Positions 44,891 through 53,529 of a stretch of DNA of 64,000 nucleotides are shown piece after piece. The stretch covers positions 826,501 to 890,500 of the forward strand of contig NZ_CP039934.1 of assembly GCF_009792295.1 (NCBI RefSeq), in the 5' to 3' direction. The stretch comes from Myroides fluvii (lineage in GTDB: Bacteria > Bacteroidota > Bacteroidia > Flavobacteriales > Flavobacteriaceae). The notes beneath the pieces are model-generated. The model worked only from the letters and a program-made list of their open reading frames with translations, was not told where the DNA came from and did not search any database. Position numbers and translations under genes: made by a program. Position 1 is the stretch's first letter; the number at the start of each line of letters is the position of its first letter.

Positions 44891-45493
44891 TTAAATATCA
44901 ATGGAGGTCATCAGGGCGGCAACTTCTTGTTGTACTTGTTGACCTTTATTTTTTGTGTACCACTTGTTTAACAAGATAATGCCATCTTCGTCAAACTTTC
45001 CGTGTTCTGTTTTATAATCGTTGACTAACTGTACTGCATCAGCAGGACGAGGTCCCCAATGTCCAAGAACGGCAAGCGTTTCTTTATCGACAATCAACAA
45101 CTTTGGAATTGCTCTACCACCATTCGTTAGGTATTGATCCATCAATTCCAAATTTTGGTCGCGAAACACAAGGCGCAATTCTACTTTTCCTGTAAGCTCA
45201 GCCATTTTGTTCAACATAGGTACCGATTGAGCTGCATCGCCACACCAACTTTCTGAAATCACCAACCAAATATACTCTTTGCCCAAATTTTCCATGACTA
45301 GAGCAACTTCAGGTTCAACACGCAAGGTTTTGTCCAAACGGTGTAAACGCGCTTCGTTTAATTCTGCATAAGGCAAATAGTCAGCAGACAAATTCAACTT
45401 ATCAGGATTATGCTGCAAAGCGTCTGAAACATAGGCACGAAACGCCGCATAAGAAAAACTATTATTCAAATCTTTTATCTCGACTTTGTTCAT
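44891..45493 (-). CDS. Thioredoxin-like family protein
   Basis: This 200-residue cytoplasmic protein has a thioredoxin fold with the active-site-like segment VISESWCGDAAQSVPMLNKM (about residues 73-92). Only one Cys is present at that site, the second position being replaced, so classic disulfide exchange is not expected. GGRAIPKLLIVDKETL carries the cis-Pro. It fits the thioredoxin_9 group. It is read from its own promoter and is divergent from the patatin gene. Confidence 0.85.
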   Translation of the reverse strand: MNKVEIKDLNNSFSYAAFRAYVSDALQHNPDKLNLSADYLPYAELNEARLHRLDKTLRVEPEVALVMENLGKEYIWLVISESWCGDAAQSVPMLNKMAELTGKVELRLVFRDQNLELMDQYLTNGGRAIPKLLIVDKETLAVLGHWGPRPADAVQLVNDYKTEHGKFDEDGIILLNKWYTKNKGQQVQQEVAALMTSIDI

Positions 45494-45520
45494 TTTTGTT
45501 TAATTTTATTAGTTTGAATT

Positions 45521-45552
45521 CAAAGTTAATCTTTTAAACACGAATCTATCAA
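45521..45552 (-). promoter_or_regulatory. Promoter of the thioredoxin-like gene (TTG-N21-TAACTTTG)
   Basis: On the minus strand TTG (45552..45550) is followed after 21 bases by TAACTTTG (45528..45521), a full match to the Bacteroidetes consensus. The leader to the ATG at 45493 would be about twenty bases. Confidence 0.62.
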
Positions 45553-45562
45553 TACTTTATTT

Positions 45563-46357
45563 ATGAAAACCCCAAAAATAGGTTTGGCTCTATCTGGAGG
45601 AGGCTATAAAGGGATAGCGCATGCCGGTGTGCTATCGTTCTTAGTTGAGCAAGACATCAAACCTAAAATCCTTGCTGGAACAAGTGCTGGATCAATTGTA
45701 TCCTGCTTGTATTCCGTCGGATTAACCCCTCGTGAAATATTGAATTTCTTTAAATCAGTTAATATTTTAAATTGGCATTTTTTCACCTTTAAAAAAGCGG
45801 GGTTGATTGATTCCAATGCATTTGAAAAATATCTATTTTCTATTTTTGAAAACAGAACCTTAGACGACCTTCCCATTCCCGTTTTAATTAACTCAACAGA
45901 TATTGCCAAAGGAGAAGTTCACGTTTTTGCCCCTCACACGCGTGTGATTGATGCGATTTTGGCTTCTAGTGCTTTTCCTGCCATTTTTTCTCCTCATACC
46001 ATCGATGAACAGCTGTATAGCGATGGCGGTATTCTCAATAATTTTGCAACGGATTTAATTCGAGAGGATTGTGATTTGCTGATTGGGAGTAATGTTTGTC
46101 CGATTGAGCAATTGGATAAGAAAAATCTAACTTCGCTGAGATCCGTTGCTATTAGAGCCTATGATTTAATGGCGGCGAATCACAACCGCACGCAATCAGC
46201 CTTGTGTGATTGGCTAATCGAATCACATCACATCACGCAATATTCTACTTTTGAACGAAATAAGCAGCGGATGGATGAAATTTTTGACTTGGGATATTTA
46301 GCGGCGGCACGATCCTTTAAAAATCATGAGGATAAATTCGCAAAAGCTGTTTTATAG
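45563..46357 (+). CDS. Patatin-like phospholipase family protein
   Basis: This is a predicted lipid acyl hydrolase of 264 residues. The oxyanion-hole motif LALSGGGYKGIAHAG (residues 8-22), the nucleophile elbow GTSAGS with Ser41 and the catalytic Asp in SDGG (Asp154) are all intact. There is no signal peptide, so it is cytoplasmic or exported by another route; this small RssA-like type is usual for cytoplasmic patatins. It lies upstream of pyrH, which has its own -7 box. Confidence 0.9.
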   Translation: MKTPKIGLALSGGGYKGIAHAGVLSFLVEQDIKPKILAGTSAGSIVSCLYSVGLTPREILNFFKSVNILNWHFFTFKKAGLIDSNAFEKYLFSIFENRTLDDLPIPVLINSTDIAKGEVHVFAPHTRVIDAILASSAFPAIFSPHTIDEQLYSDGGILNNFATDLIREDCDLLIGSNVCPIEQLDKKNLTSLRSVAIRAYDLMAANHNRTQSALCDWLIESHHITQYSTFERNKQRMDEIFDLGYLAAARSFKNHEDKFAKAVL

Positions 46358-46371
46358 TAGTTTATAATCTT

Positions 46372-46379
46372 TATATTTG
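46372..46379 (+). promoter_or_regulatory. Putative -7 box (TATATTTG) of pyrH-frr
   Basis: TATATTTG lies 24 bases before the pyrH ATG and matches TAnnTTTG. No -33 TTG is evident. Confidence 0.42.
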
Positions 46380-46403
46380 CAAAACTTTAAAAATATCATA
46401 TCC

Positions 46404-47123
46404 ATGAAATACAAAAGAATTCTGCTAAAACTAAGTGGAGAGGCTTTAATGGGAGAGAATCAATATGGAATTGACCCTAAGAGATTGGCTGAGTACGCAG
46501 CTGAAGTAAAAAAAGTACACGATTTAGGTGTTGAAATAGCGATTGTTATTGGTGGTGGAAATATTTTTAGAGGAGTGGCAGGAGCAAGTGTAGGCATGGA
46601 TCGCGTTCAAGGTGATTATATGGGGATGTTGGCAACCATCATCAACGGAATGGCTTTACAAGGCGCTTTAGAAGATGCAGGTATGCTTACTCGTTTGCAA
46701 ACAGCCTTAAAAATTGAAGCAGTTGCTGAGCCTTACATCAAAAGAAGAGCTGTTCGTCACTTGGAAAAAGGTAGAATTGTAATTTTTGGTGCTGGAACAG
46801 GGAACCCTTATTTCACAACAGATACAGCCGCAGTACTAAGAGGAGTTGAAATCAATGCCGATGTTATTTTAAAAGGAACTCGTGTTGACGGTGTGTACAA
46901 TGCTGACCCTGAAAAAGATCCGACAGCTGTTAAATTTGAGCAAATCACTTTTAGCGATGTATTGACAAAAGGATTAAATGTGATGGATACTACGGCATTT
47001 ACATTGAGTAGAGAAAACGAATTGCCAATTGTGGTATTCGACATGAATAAAGAAAATAATTTACTAAAAGTTTGCCAAGGAGATGACTCCGTAGGAACTA
47101 CTGTTTCCGTAAACATTAATTAA
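46404..47123 (+). CDS. pyrH: UMP kinase
   Basis: PyrH phosphorylates UMP to UDP in pyrimidine synthesis. The ATG at 46404 ([17 protein letters not shown]) gives 239 residues; the in-frame start at 46377 lies on the promoter. The amino acid kinase fold shows [12 protein letters not shown], the [20 protein letters not shown] substrate loop and [15 protein letters not shown]. It is followed after 8 bases by frr, an ancient and conserved pair. Confidence 0.97.
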   Translation: MKYKRILLKLSGEALMGENQYGIDPKRLAEYAAEVKKVHDLGVEIAIVIGGGNIFRGVAGASVGMDRVQGDYMGMLATIINGMALQGALEDAGMLTRLQTALKIEAVAEPYIKRRAVRHLEKGRIVIFGAGTGNPYFTTDTAAVLRGVEINADVILKGTRVDGVYNADPEKDPTAVKFEQITFSDVLTKGLNVMDTTAFTLSRENELPIVVFDMNKENNLLKVCQGDDSVGTTVSVNIN

Positions 47124-47131
47124 TAATCGTT

Positions 47132-47695
47132 ATGACAGAAGAAATAGATTTAATTATTGCGAGTGCAAAAGAGGCAATGGACGGTTCTATTGCTCACTTA
47201 GAAAAATCGTTATTAAATATTCGTGCTGGAAAAGCATCACCTCAAATGTTAGGTGGCGTTTTTGTAGACTACTACGGTTCTCAAACGCCTTTATCACAAG
47301 TAGCTAGTGTAAACGTTCCTGATGCGCGTACGTTAACAGTAACACCGTGGGAAAAAAGCATGTTACAACCTATCGAAAAAGCGATTATGATCGCTAATTT
47401 AGGGTTGAATCCAATGAACAATGGAGACAACATCATCATCAACATCCCAGCTTTAACTGAAGAAAGACGTAAAGATTTGGTAAAACAAGCAAAATCAGAA
47501 GCAGAAGAGGCAAAAATTGGTATCCGCAATGCGCGTAAAGACGCAAATAACGATATCAAAAAAGAAGAGAAAAACGGAGTATCTGAAGATGTTTGTAAAG
47601 ATGCCGAAGAGCAAGTACAAAAAATCACAGACGCTTACGTAAAGAAAATTGAAGATATTTTAGTGAAAAAAGAAGAAGAAATTCTTAAAGTATAA
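47132..47695 (+). CDS. frr: Ribosome recycling factor
   Basis: RRF splits the post-termination ribosome together with EF-G. The 187 residues are the usual length, with LLNIRAGKASPQMLGGVFVD near the start and the long helix-rich ends (IGIRNARKDANNDIKKEEKN) of the three-helix bundle. It ends at a clear terminator and is co-transcribed with pyrH. Confidence 0.97.
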   Translation: MTEEIDLIIASAKEAMDGSIAHLEKSLLNIRAGKASPQMLGGVFVDYYGSQTPLSQVASVNVPDARTLTVTPWEKSMLQPIEKAIMIANLGLNPMNNGDNIIINIPALTEERRKDLVKQAKSEAEEAKIGIRNARKDANNDIKKEEKNGVSEDVCKDAEEQVQKITDAYVKKIEDILVKKEEEILKV

Positions 47696-47697
47696 GG

Positions 47698-47724
47698 AAA
47701 GCCCGCTCAATGCGGGCTTTTTTA
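47698..47724 (+). terminator. Rho-independent terminator of pyrH-frr
   Basis: A 9-bp GC-rich stem (47698..47706 with 47712..47720) and 5-base loop lies 2 bases after the frr stop and runs into a T-rich tail. Confidence 0.9.
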
Positions 47725-47827
47725 TTGACCTCCTTTTACTTGGTTCGCCTCGCGATAAATAAAGCAACACCTTTCCTTTGTTTAAAAGGTACATTTCAAT
47801 CTTACTATTTGATTAATAAGCGTGTTG

Positions 47828-47863
47828 TTTGCACCAATATCTATAGTTTTTTTAGTACATTTG
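47828..47863 (+). promoter_or_regulatory. Putative promoter of asnS (TTTG-N24-TACATTTG)
   Basis: TACATTTG at 47856..47863 matches TAnnTTTG. TTTG at 47828..47831 is 24 bases upstream, slightly long. The leader before the ATG at 47918 would be about 45 bases. Confidence 0.45.
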
Positions 47864-47917
47864 TTCGTATTTCAATTCAATGATTTGATCTACCAGGTAA
47901 CAAAAATATAATCAAAA

Positions 47918-49351
47918 ATGAAACACACCAAAATTATCGATCTACTTACTGGAAAGGCACTCTTGCATGAAGTAAAAGCAAAAGGCTGGGTAAAGACATT
48001 TAGAAACAACCAATTTATTGCTTTAAATGATGGATCGACAATCAATAACATACAATGTGTTGTTGACTTAGATAAGTTTCCTGCTGAATTACTTAAAAAA
48101 ATTCACACAGGAGCAGCTATTTCTGTAAGAGGTACCTTAACTGAAAGTAGAGGAGCTGGACAAAATGTAGAAATCCAAGTTGAAAACTTAAAAGTTTATG
48201 GTGAATCCAATCCAGAAGAGTATCCAATTCAACCGAAAAAACACTCTTTAGAGTTTTTACGCGAGAATGCACACTTGCGAATTAGAACAAACATTTTTGG
48301 TGCAATTATGCGTGTGAGAAGTACGCTTTCTTTTGCGGTACACAAATATTTCCAAGAAAACGGTTTCTTCTACTTTAACGCGCCTATTATTACAGGTTCA
48401 GATGCCGAAGGAGCTGGAGAAATGTTTAAAGTAACTAATTTCAATTTAAATAAACTGCCGAAAAACGAAGAAGGTACTGTTGATTTCACTGAAGATTTCT
48501 TTGGTAAAGCGACCAACTTAACTGTTTCTGGACAATTGGAAGCAGAAACTTATGCTATGGCATTGGGTTCTGTTTATACCTTTGGCCCAACATTTCGTGC
48601 AGAAAACTCAAACACATCGCGTCACTTAGCTGAATTTTGGATGATCGAACCAGAAGTTGCGTTCAACAAATTAGCAGACAACATGGATTTAGCAGAAGAT
48701 TTCATTAAATACGTTATCAATTACACGCTAGAGAAATGTCAAGATGATTTACTTTTCTTAGAACAGCGTTTACAAGAAGAAGAAAAAAACAAACCACAAG
48801 CGGAACGCAGTGAGTTATCCTTACTGGACAAATTGCGTTTTGTTACGGAAAACAATTTTAAACGCGTAAGCTATACAGAAGCAGTTGATATTTTAAAAGC
48901 TTCTAAACCAAATAAAAATAAGAAATTCAACTATATCATCGAAGAATGGGGTGCTGATTTACAAAGTGAGCACGAGCGTTATTTAGTAGAGAAACACTTT
49001 AAATGTCCGGTAATCTTATTTGATTATCCTGCAGATATTAAGGCCTTCTACATGCGTATGAATGAAGATGGAAAAACAGTTCGCGCAATGGACATCTTAT
49101 TCCCTGGAATTGGAGAAATTGTAGGAGGATCTGAACGAGAAGAACGCTATGACGTTTTATTAGATAAAATCGAGAAGATGGGCATCGACAAAGAAGAACT
49201 TTGGTGGTACCTAGATACGCGTAAATTTGGTACAGCTCCACACAGTGGATTTGGTCTAGGATTTGAGCGTTTAGTTCTATTCGTTACAGGGATGACAAAC
49301 ATCAGAGATGTAATCCCATTTCCTAGAACTCCGCAAAATGCGTCATTCTAA
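47918..49351 (+). CDS. asnS: Asparaginyl-tRNA synthetase
   Basis: This class II synthetase charges tRNA-Asn. The 477 residues show an OB-fold anticodon-binding domain (about 15-115, with [24 protein letters not shown] sequence) and the catalytic core with motif 2 ([23 protein letters not shown], here given as [17 protein letters not shown]) and motif 3 ([15 protein letters not shown]). The Asn enzyme is distinguished from the Asp enzyme by the [15 protein letters not shown] context. The C-terminus RTPQNASF is typical. Its presence means Asn-tRNA is made directly. Confidence 0.97.
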   Translation: MKHTKIIDLLTGKALLHEVKAKGWVKTFRNNQFIALNDGSTINNIQCVVDLDKFPAELLKKIHTGAAISVRGTLTESRGAGQNVEIQVENLKVYGESNPEEYPIQPKKHSLEFLRENAHLRIRTNIFGAIMRVRSTLSFAVHKYFQENGFFYFNAPIITGSDAEGAGEMFKVTNFNLNKLPKNEEGTVDFTEDFFGKATNLTVSGQLEAETYAMALGSVYTFGPTFRAENSNTSRHLAEFWMIEPEVAFNKLADNMDLAEDFIKYVINYTLEKCQDDLLFLEQRLQEEEKNKPQAERSELSLLDKLRFVTENNFKRVSYTEAVDILKASKPNKNKKFNYIIEEWGADLQSEHERYLVEKHFKCPVILFDYPADIKAFYMRMNEDGKTVRAMDILFPGIGEIVGGSEREERYDVLLDKIEKMGIDKEELWWYLDTRKFGTAPHSGFGLGFERLVLFVTGMTNIRDVIPFPRTPQNASF

Positions 49352-49374
49352 TTTTTAAGAAAAAGAAACCCTTC

Positions 49375-49439
49375 AAATGTTTACTTTTATCGTATTTTTT
49401 CTGTAATTTGGGATGAATACCGATTAAAAGTAAACATTT
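49375..49439. repeat. Large inverted repeat between asnS and rpoN
   Basis: The arms 49375..49392 and 49421..49439 are reverse complements apart from one extra base, giving an 18-bp stem with a 28-base loop. A T-rich stretch follows on the plus strand, so it may end asnS transcription, although the AT-rich stem and long loop are unlike the other terminators here. The loop carries TTTGGGATGAA, also seen in the candidate LytTR site at 38259. Confidence 0.6.
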
Positions 49440-49462
49440 TTATTTCGTCAATTTTATTTAGC

Positions 49463-50917
49463 ATGCTAAAACAAAGTTTACAACTTAAATTATCGCAGAA
49501 ATTATCTCCTCAACAAATCCAGTTGATGAAGCTAATTCAATTGCCTACTTTAGCCTTTGAACAAAGGTTGAAAGAAGAGCTAATTGAAAATCCTGCCCTG
49601 GAAACAGGAAAGGAAGAAACTGGAGATGACTTTGATAATCTAGATAATGATTTTGAAGACTTTGACAGCGAACACATTGACACCGAAGACATCAATATTG
49701 ATGACTACCTCAGCGATGATGAGATTCCAGATTACAAGTTGCAAGCCAACAACTACAGCTCAGAAGACGATGACTATGAGGCCCCTATTATTGCGACAGA
49801 ATCTTTTCATCAAAATTTAATCAATCAGTTAAATACTTTCATCCTTTCAGAAGACGATCGCGCTATTGCTGAGTTCTTAGTGGGAAGTATGGATGAAATG
49901 GGATATATCCGTCGAGATATACAAGATATTGTAGATGATTTGGCCTTCACACAAGGCATTTATACAGACACAAAGACTGTTGAAAACATCTTGAATATTG
50001 TACATGAACTTGAACCTATCGGTGTAGGAGCACGTGATTTACAGGAGTGTTTACTATTACAATTAAAACACAAAACACCCACCGATGCCATTACTGTAGC
50101 CAAAGATATCATTGAAAATCAATTCGATGCCTTTACAAAAAAGCATTACGACAAACTTCTTTCGCGCTATAATATTACCAAAGATCAATTGCGAAAAGCC
50201 ATTGACGAAATTGAACGACTCAATCCAAAACCTGGGGGAGCCTACACAGGATCGAATCGTTTTATTGAGCAAGTTATCCCAGATTTTACCATCAAAATTG
50301 TCGATGGAGAAATTGAATTGACCCTGAATAATAGAAATGCACCTGAATTACATATTTCTCGTGATTACCAAGAAATGTTACAAACCTACAAAGATTCTTC
50401 ACAGGCGAGTGCTTCTCAAAAAGATGCCGTTCAATTCATCAAACAAAAACTTGATGGAGCTAAGTGGTTCATTGATGCAATCAAACAACGTCATGAGACT
50501 CTTTATGTAACCATGAGTGCTATTATACATTATCAACAACAGTATTTTTTAACTGGAGATGAAACCAAGTTAAAACCAATGATTCTAAAAGATATTGCAG
50601 ATTTAGTTGGCTTGGATATCTCTACCATTTCACGTGTAGCTAATAGCAAATATGTAGAAACTCCTTATGGTACGAAATTAATCAAACACTTCTTTTCAGA
50701 AGCCATGATGAATGATCAAGGAGAAGAGGTTTCTACCATCGAAATTAAGAAAATATTGGAAACGATTATTTCAGAGGAAGATACTAGAAAACCTTATCCC
50801 GATGAAAAGATAGCCGAATTACTAAAAGAAAAAGGATATCCCATTGCCCGAAGAACGGTTGCTAAATACAGAGAACAACTGGATATTCCAGTAGCGCGAA
50901 TGCGCAAGAGAATTTAA
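49463..50917 (+). CDS. rpoN: RNA polymerase sigma-54 factor
   Basis: RpoN directs RNA polymerase to -24/-12 promoters, which need an AAA+ activator. The 484 residues show region I (LKQSLQLKLSQKLSPQQIQL, rich in Gln and Leu), an acidic region II (about 52-95), the core-binding region and the C-terminal RpoN box (PIARRTVAKYREQLDIP, about 462-478). No activator gene is in the window. Confidence 0.97.
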   Translation: MLKQSLQLKLSQKLSPQQIQLMKLIQLPTLAFEQRLKEELIENPALETGKEETGDDFDNLDNDFEDFDSEHIDTEDINIDDYLSDDEIPDYKLQANNYSSEDDDYEAPIIATESFHQNLINQLNTFILSEDDRAIAEFLVGSMDEMGYIRRDIQDIVDDLAFTQGIYTDTKTVENILNIVHELEPIGVGARDLQECLLLQLKHKTPTDAITVAKDIIENQFDAFTKKHYDKLLSRYNITKDQLRKAIDEIERLNPKPGGAYTGSNRFIEQVIPDFTIKIVDGEIELTLNNRNAPELHISRDYQEMLQTYKDSSQASASQKDAVQFIKQKLDGAKWFIDAIKQRHETLYVTMSAIIHYQQQYFLTGDETKLKPMILKDIADLVGLDISTISRVANSKYVETPYGTKLIKHFFSEAMMNDQGEEVSTIEIKKILETIISEEDTRKPYPDEKIAELLKEKGYPIARRTVAKYREQLDIPVARMRKRI

Positions 50918-50962
50918 ATCATCTGCATACAAAATCCTTTGCTTACATTAAGGTAGGTCATT

Positions 50963-51574
50963 ATGAAAAAATCAGCCCAAATTATTTCCTATCTTTTTCA
51001 TCCGATTCTAGTACCTTTACAAACGGTTGGGTTGTATTTCCTAATGCAATACAACTACTTTACACCACTGGAGCTATCAATCATTCTCAGTCAAGTGGCT
51101 ATTGTTACCTTTTTTATTCCCATTTCCATCTACTATTTAATGCGTTCCTTGCGCATTCTACAATCGAGTGTGATGGTCCATGAAACAAAAGAACGCATCT
51201 TTCCTTTTGCCATTAATATTATACTGCTTTATACGCTAAAATCCTTGGTTTTGTACAACAACAGTGCGTATGAGTTGAAAATTTACTTTTGGGGACTTAT
51301 TGGCACTTATTCTCTTTTATTGATTGGAGCCTTAATTAAGCAGAAGTTTAGCGTACACACCGCTTTATTAACCGCTGGATTGATTTTCTTTACTCTATTG
51401 CTCTTTCATCAAGGAATTCCATCTTTGATTCTGCTCATTGCCTGTATTTTAATTACAGGGATAACTGCTAGTGCTCGCTTGTATTTACGCGCGCATACGT
51501 CGTATGAAGTTCTTGTTGGAGGATTGATTGGAATAATTCCTCAGATTTTATGTTGGATACTTTTAACCCAATAA
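50963..51574 (+). CDS. Polytopic membrane protein with a PAP2-like C-terminus
   Basis: This 203-residue protein has six hydrophobic segments. The last third (TASARLYLRAHTSYEVLVGG, about 166-185) resembles the third motif of PAP2 phosphatases, with an Arg, a His and a Gly in similar spacing, but the first two PAP2 motifs are not evident, so catalysis is doubtful. It lies 45 bases after rpoN and is probably on the same transcript. The function is unknown. Confidence 0.75.
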   Translation: MKKSAQIISYLFHPILVPLQTVGLYFLMQYNYFTPLELSIILSQVAIVTFFIPISIYYLMRSLRILQSSVMVHETKERIFPFAINIILLYTLKSLVLYNNSAYELKIYFWGLIGTYSLLLIGALIKQKFSVHTALLTAGLIFFTLLLFHQGIPSLILLIACILITGITASARLYLRAHTSYEVLVGGLIGIIPQILCWILLTQ

Positions 51575-51594
51575 AAAAAGAGCTAAAAGCTCTT
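51573..51594 (-). terminator. Terminator after the PorT-like gene
   Basis: A 7-bp stem (51578..51584 with 51588..51594) overlaps the stop codon of the minus-strand gene and is followed on the minus strand by seven T. It lies between convergent stops at 51574 and 51593. Confidence 0.7.
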
Positions 51595-52291
51595 ATAAAA
51601 TATAAAAAATAACACCTACCTTAAACAGGCGAAGCCCTTCGGTATCCCCTTTAATCGGAGTATCTTTATAGATTGTATTTAAACCGTAATAGGCGTAAAA
51701 ATTCCACGTATTAAATCCTGCCCCTACATACATACCCAACAGCCATTTGTTGATATTTTCATCTCCACGTATCGTTGTTGAATAAGTATCTGTTGCCGTT
51801 TTTAGTCGATTACCTAATACGTAACTCGCTTTGAATCCTACATAGGTGCGCCAAAATTTATGACTCTCTGGCGTAGAGCTTCTCCATCTCAATTCGATGG
51901 GTAAATCTAACATATGCAGCGAAAGGCTATTGCTCTTATAACTTTCCAACGTGGTATAACTCCCATCTTCTGCCAACCCAAAGTTATTGCGCAAATTTTG
52001 ATACGAAAATCCAACACCTGGAGCAATCGCTAGTGTACGACTTTTATTAATTGGAAAATCGCGCAAAAACCCTATGTCAACCCCCAAAGAAACTGAGTTT
52101 CCTGTAAACCCAGCGGGTTTTCCCTGCATCAACGTATGAGATAATCCAAAGTAAAATTGATCCTCTCTATACTTGTAATCGAGCGCTACACTATCCTTTT
52201 TACTAGATAATTCATCCACTCCCTCAATTTCTTGTCCAAAAGAAAAAGAGGAGATCAAACAACACAGCACTAGCAAAAAGACGTTCTTCAT
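51593..52291 (-). CDS. Outer membrane beta-barrel protein, PorT-like family
   Basis: This 232-residue protein has a signal peptide (about 1-19) and beta strands to a C-terminal Leu (RLFKVGVIFYIL). DQFYFGLSHTLMQGKP, GFLRDFPINKSRTLAIAPGV and LHMLDLPIELRWRS resemble the PorT family, some members of which are needed for type IX secretion. Whether this is the secretion protein PorT/SprT or a related barrel cannot be settled here, so no symbol is given. It lies 17 bases after the DUF3078 gene, downstream of dxs. Confidence 0.8.
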   Translation of the reverse strand: MKNVFLLVLCCLISSFSFGQEIEGVDELSSKKDSVALDYKYREDQFYFGLSHTLMQGKPAGFTGNSVSLGVDIGFLRDFPINKSRTLAIAPGVGFSYQNLRNNFGLAEDGSYTTLESYKSNSLSLHMLDLPIELRWRSSTPESHKFWRTYVGFKASYVLGNRLKTATDTYSTTIRGDENINKWLLGMYVGAGFNTWNFYAYYGLNTIYKDTPIKGDTEGLRLFKVGVIFYIL

Positions 52292-52308
52292 AACACGAAG
52301 GTATAAAA

Positions 52309-53529
52309 TTAAAATAAATAGACTAGCCCTACCCCTAGTGTTTGTTTAAACTGAACTTTAGGTCCTTCTATTATTTGTACTCCTCCGCGCTCTACCTTAT
52401 TTTTAACGTCGTCATCGTAAATCAGGTTAATCCCCACATTGGCACGTACAAAATCATTGACTTTCATGTCGAGTTTTAAGTCCCACATCACATCAATATT
52501 ACCAAATTGATTGATATAATCGCTATACAGCGTCAATTTAGTATCAATAAATATATTCGTAAACACTTCTTTTCTCCATTCCGTACTCAACAACAGACCG
52601 ATTTCTGATTTTGAACGTTTTCCGTGTTTGAGTATATTTCCTTCATCGTCTTTAACCGCTGAATCAACACCAAAAGCACCTTGATCAGCTAATCGTTGAT
52701 CATTAACAAAGGTTCCTTTATAAGTTAAAGGTGAAATATAATACTTAATTCCCGTTTTTGAATCCATATATTCTCCTCCGACCCCGACAAATAGATAAGC
52801 AGGCGCTAACCATCTTGATACAGGATCATCTGTATTCGGGTAATTGAATCCATCGGTAAACTGCGTTTTAAAATTCAGTTTCGATACATAGTACCAATCC
52901 GATGCAGCCGACGATTTGTATCCAAAAGTAGAATTGAGCTCTAAAACGTCATCGGTTTTGCGCAACTCGCGATCAGACTGTTTATTTACCCCATAGCGCA
53001 CATTTAAGGTATTATCCCATATTAAACGCCCTTTGATATACTTTCTGCTAAAATCTCCTTTTAGCAGGCCTGAAATAGAGTTATCTCCACCTGCACTCCA
53101 ATTGACAAAAGCAATTTGATTAAAATCCAACCCTACTCGATTCTTCTTTTCCCAATACCCAATAATTTCATTATTCACTGGAATAGCAGACAATTGAATC
53201 TGCGGATTAAATTTAGTCTTTATTTGAGTGTATTTGGGTTTGCTACGCTCCACAAAAACCTCTGGTTTAAAAAAGGCTAAATCCTCTCTAGTCCCAATAT
53301 TCATATAGCTCATCAGCAAATCTTCTTCTGCGTAATTCTTACGTGGCAAAAAATTCATTAAGGGATTGAAGGGATTCTCTTGTACTTTTACTGTATCTTG
53401 AGCCACTTGTGCTTGAGGTTGAGTAGGCATAGCAACGGGTTGTCCTTCTTGAGCCAACGCACCCATGCTAGATATACTTACTACAGAAGAAAAAAAAGCA
53501 ATCTTTCCTAACTTATTCAAAACTTTCAC
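52309..53529 (-). CDS. DUF3078 domain outer-membrane-type protein
   Basis: This 406-residue protein has a signal peptide (about 1-26) and, after a Gln/Pro-rich segment, a beta-rich body with NRVGLDFNQIAFVNWSAGGD and SGLLKGDFSRKYIKGRLIWD, characteristic of DUF3078 in Bacteroidota. The C-terminus TLGVGLVYLF ends in Phe, as in outer-membrane barrels. The function is unknown. Its start overlaps the end of dxs by 17 bases, so the two are translationally coupled; the alternative of an internal start would shorten the signal peptide. Confidence 0.88.
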   Translation of the reverse strand: MKVLNKLGKIAFFSSVVSISSMGALAQEGQPVAMPTQPQAQVAQDTVKVQENPFNPLMNFLPRKNYAEEDLLMSYMNIGTREDLAFFKPEVFVERSKPKYTQIKTKFNPQIQLSAIPVNNEIIGYWEKKNRVGLDFNQIAFVNWSAGGDNSISGLLKGDFSRKYIKGRLIWDNTLNVRYGVNKQSDRELRKTDDVLELNSTFGYKSSAASDWYYVSKLNFKTQFTDGFNYPNTDDPVSRWLAPAYLFVGVGGEYMDSKTGIKYYISPLTYKGTFVNDQRLADQGAFGVDSAVKDDEGNILKHGKRSKSEIGLLLSTEWRKEVFTNIFIDTKLTLYSDYINQFGNIDVMWDLKLDMKVNDFVRANVGINLIYDDDVKNKVERGGVQIIEGPKVQFKQTLGVGLVYLF

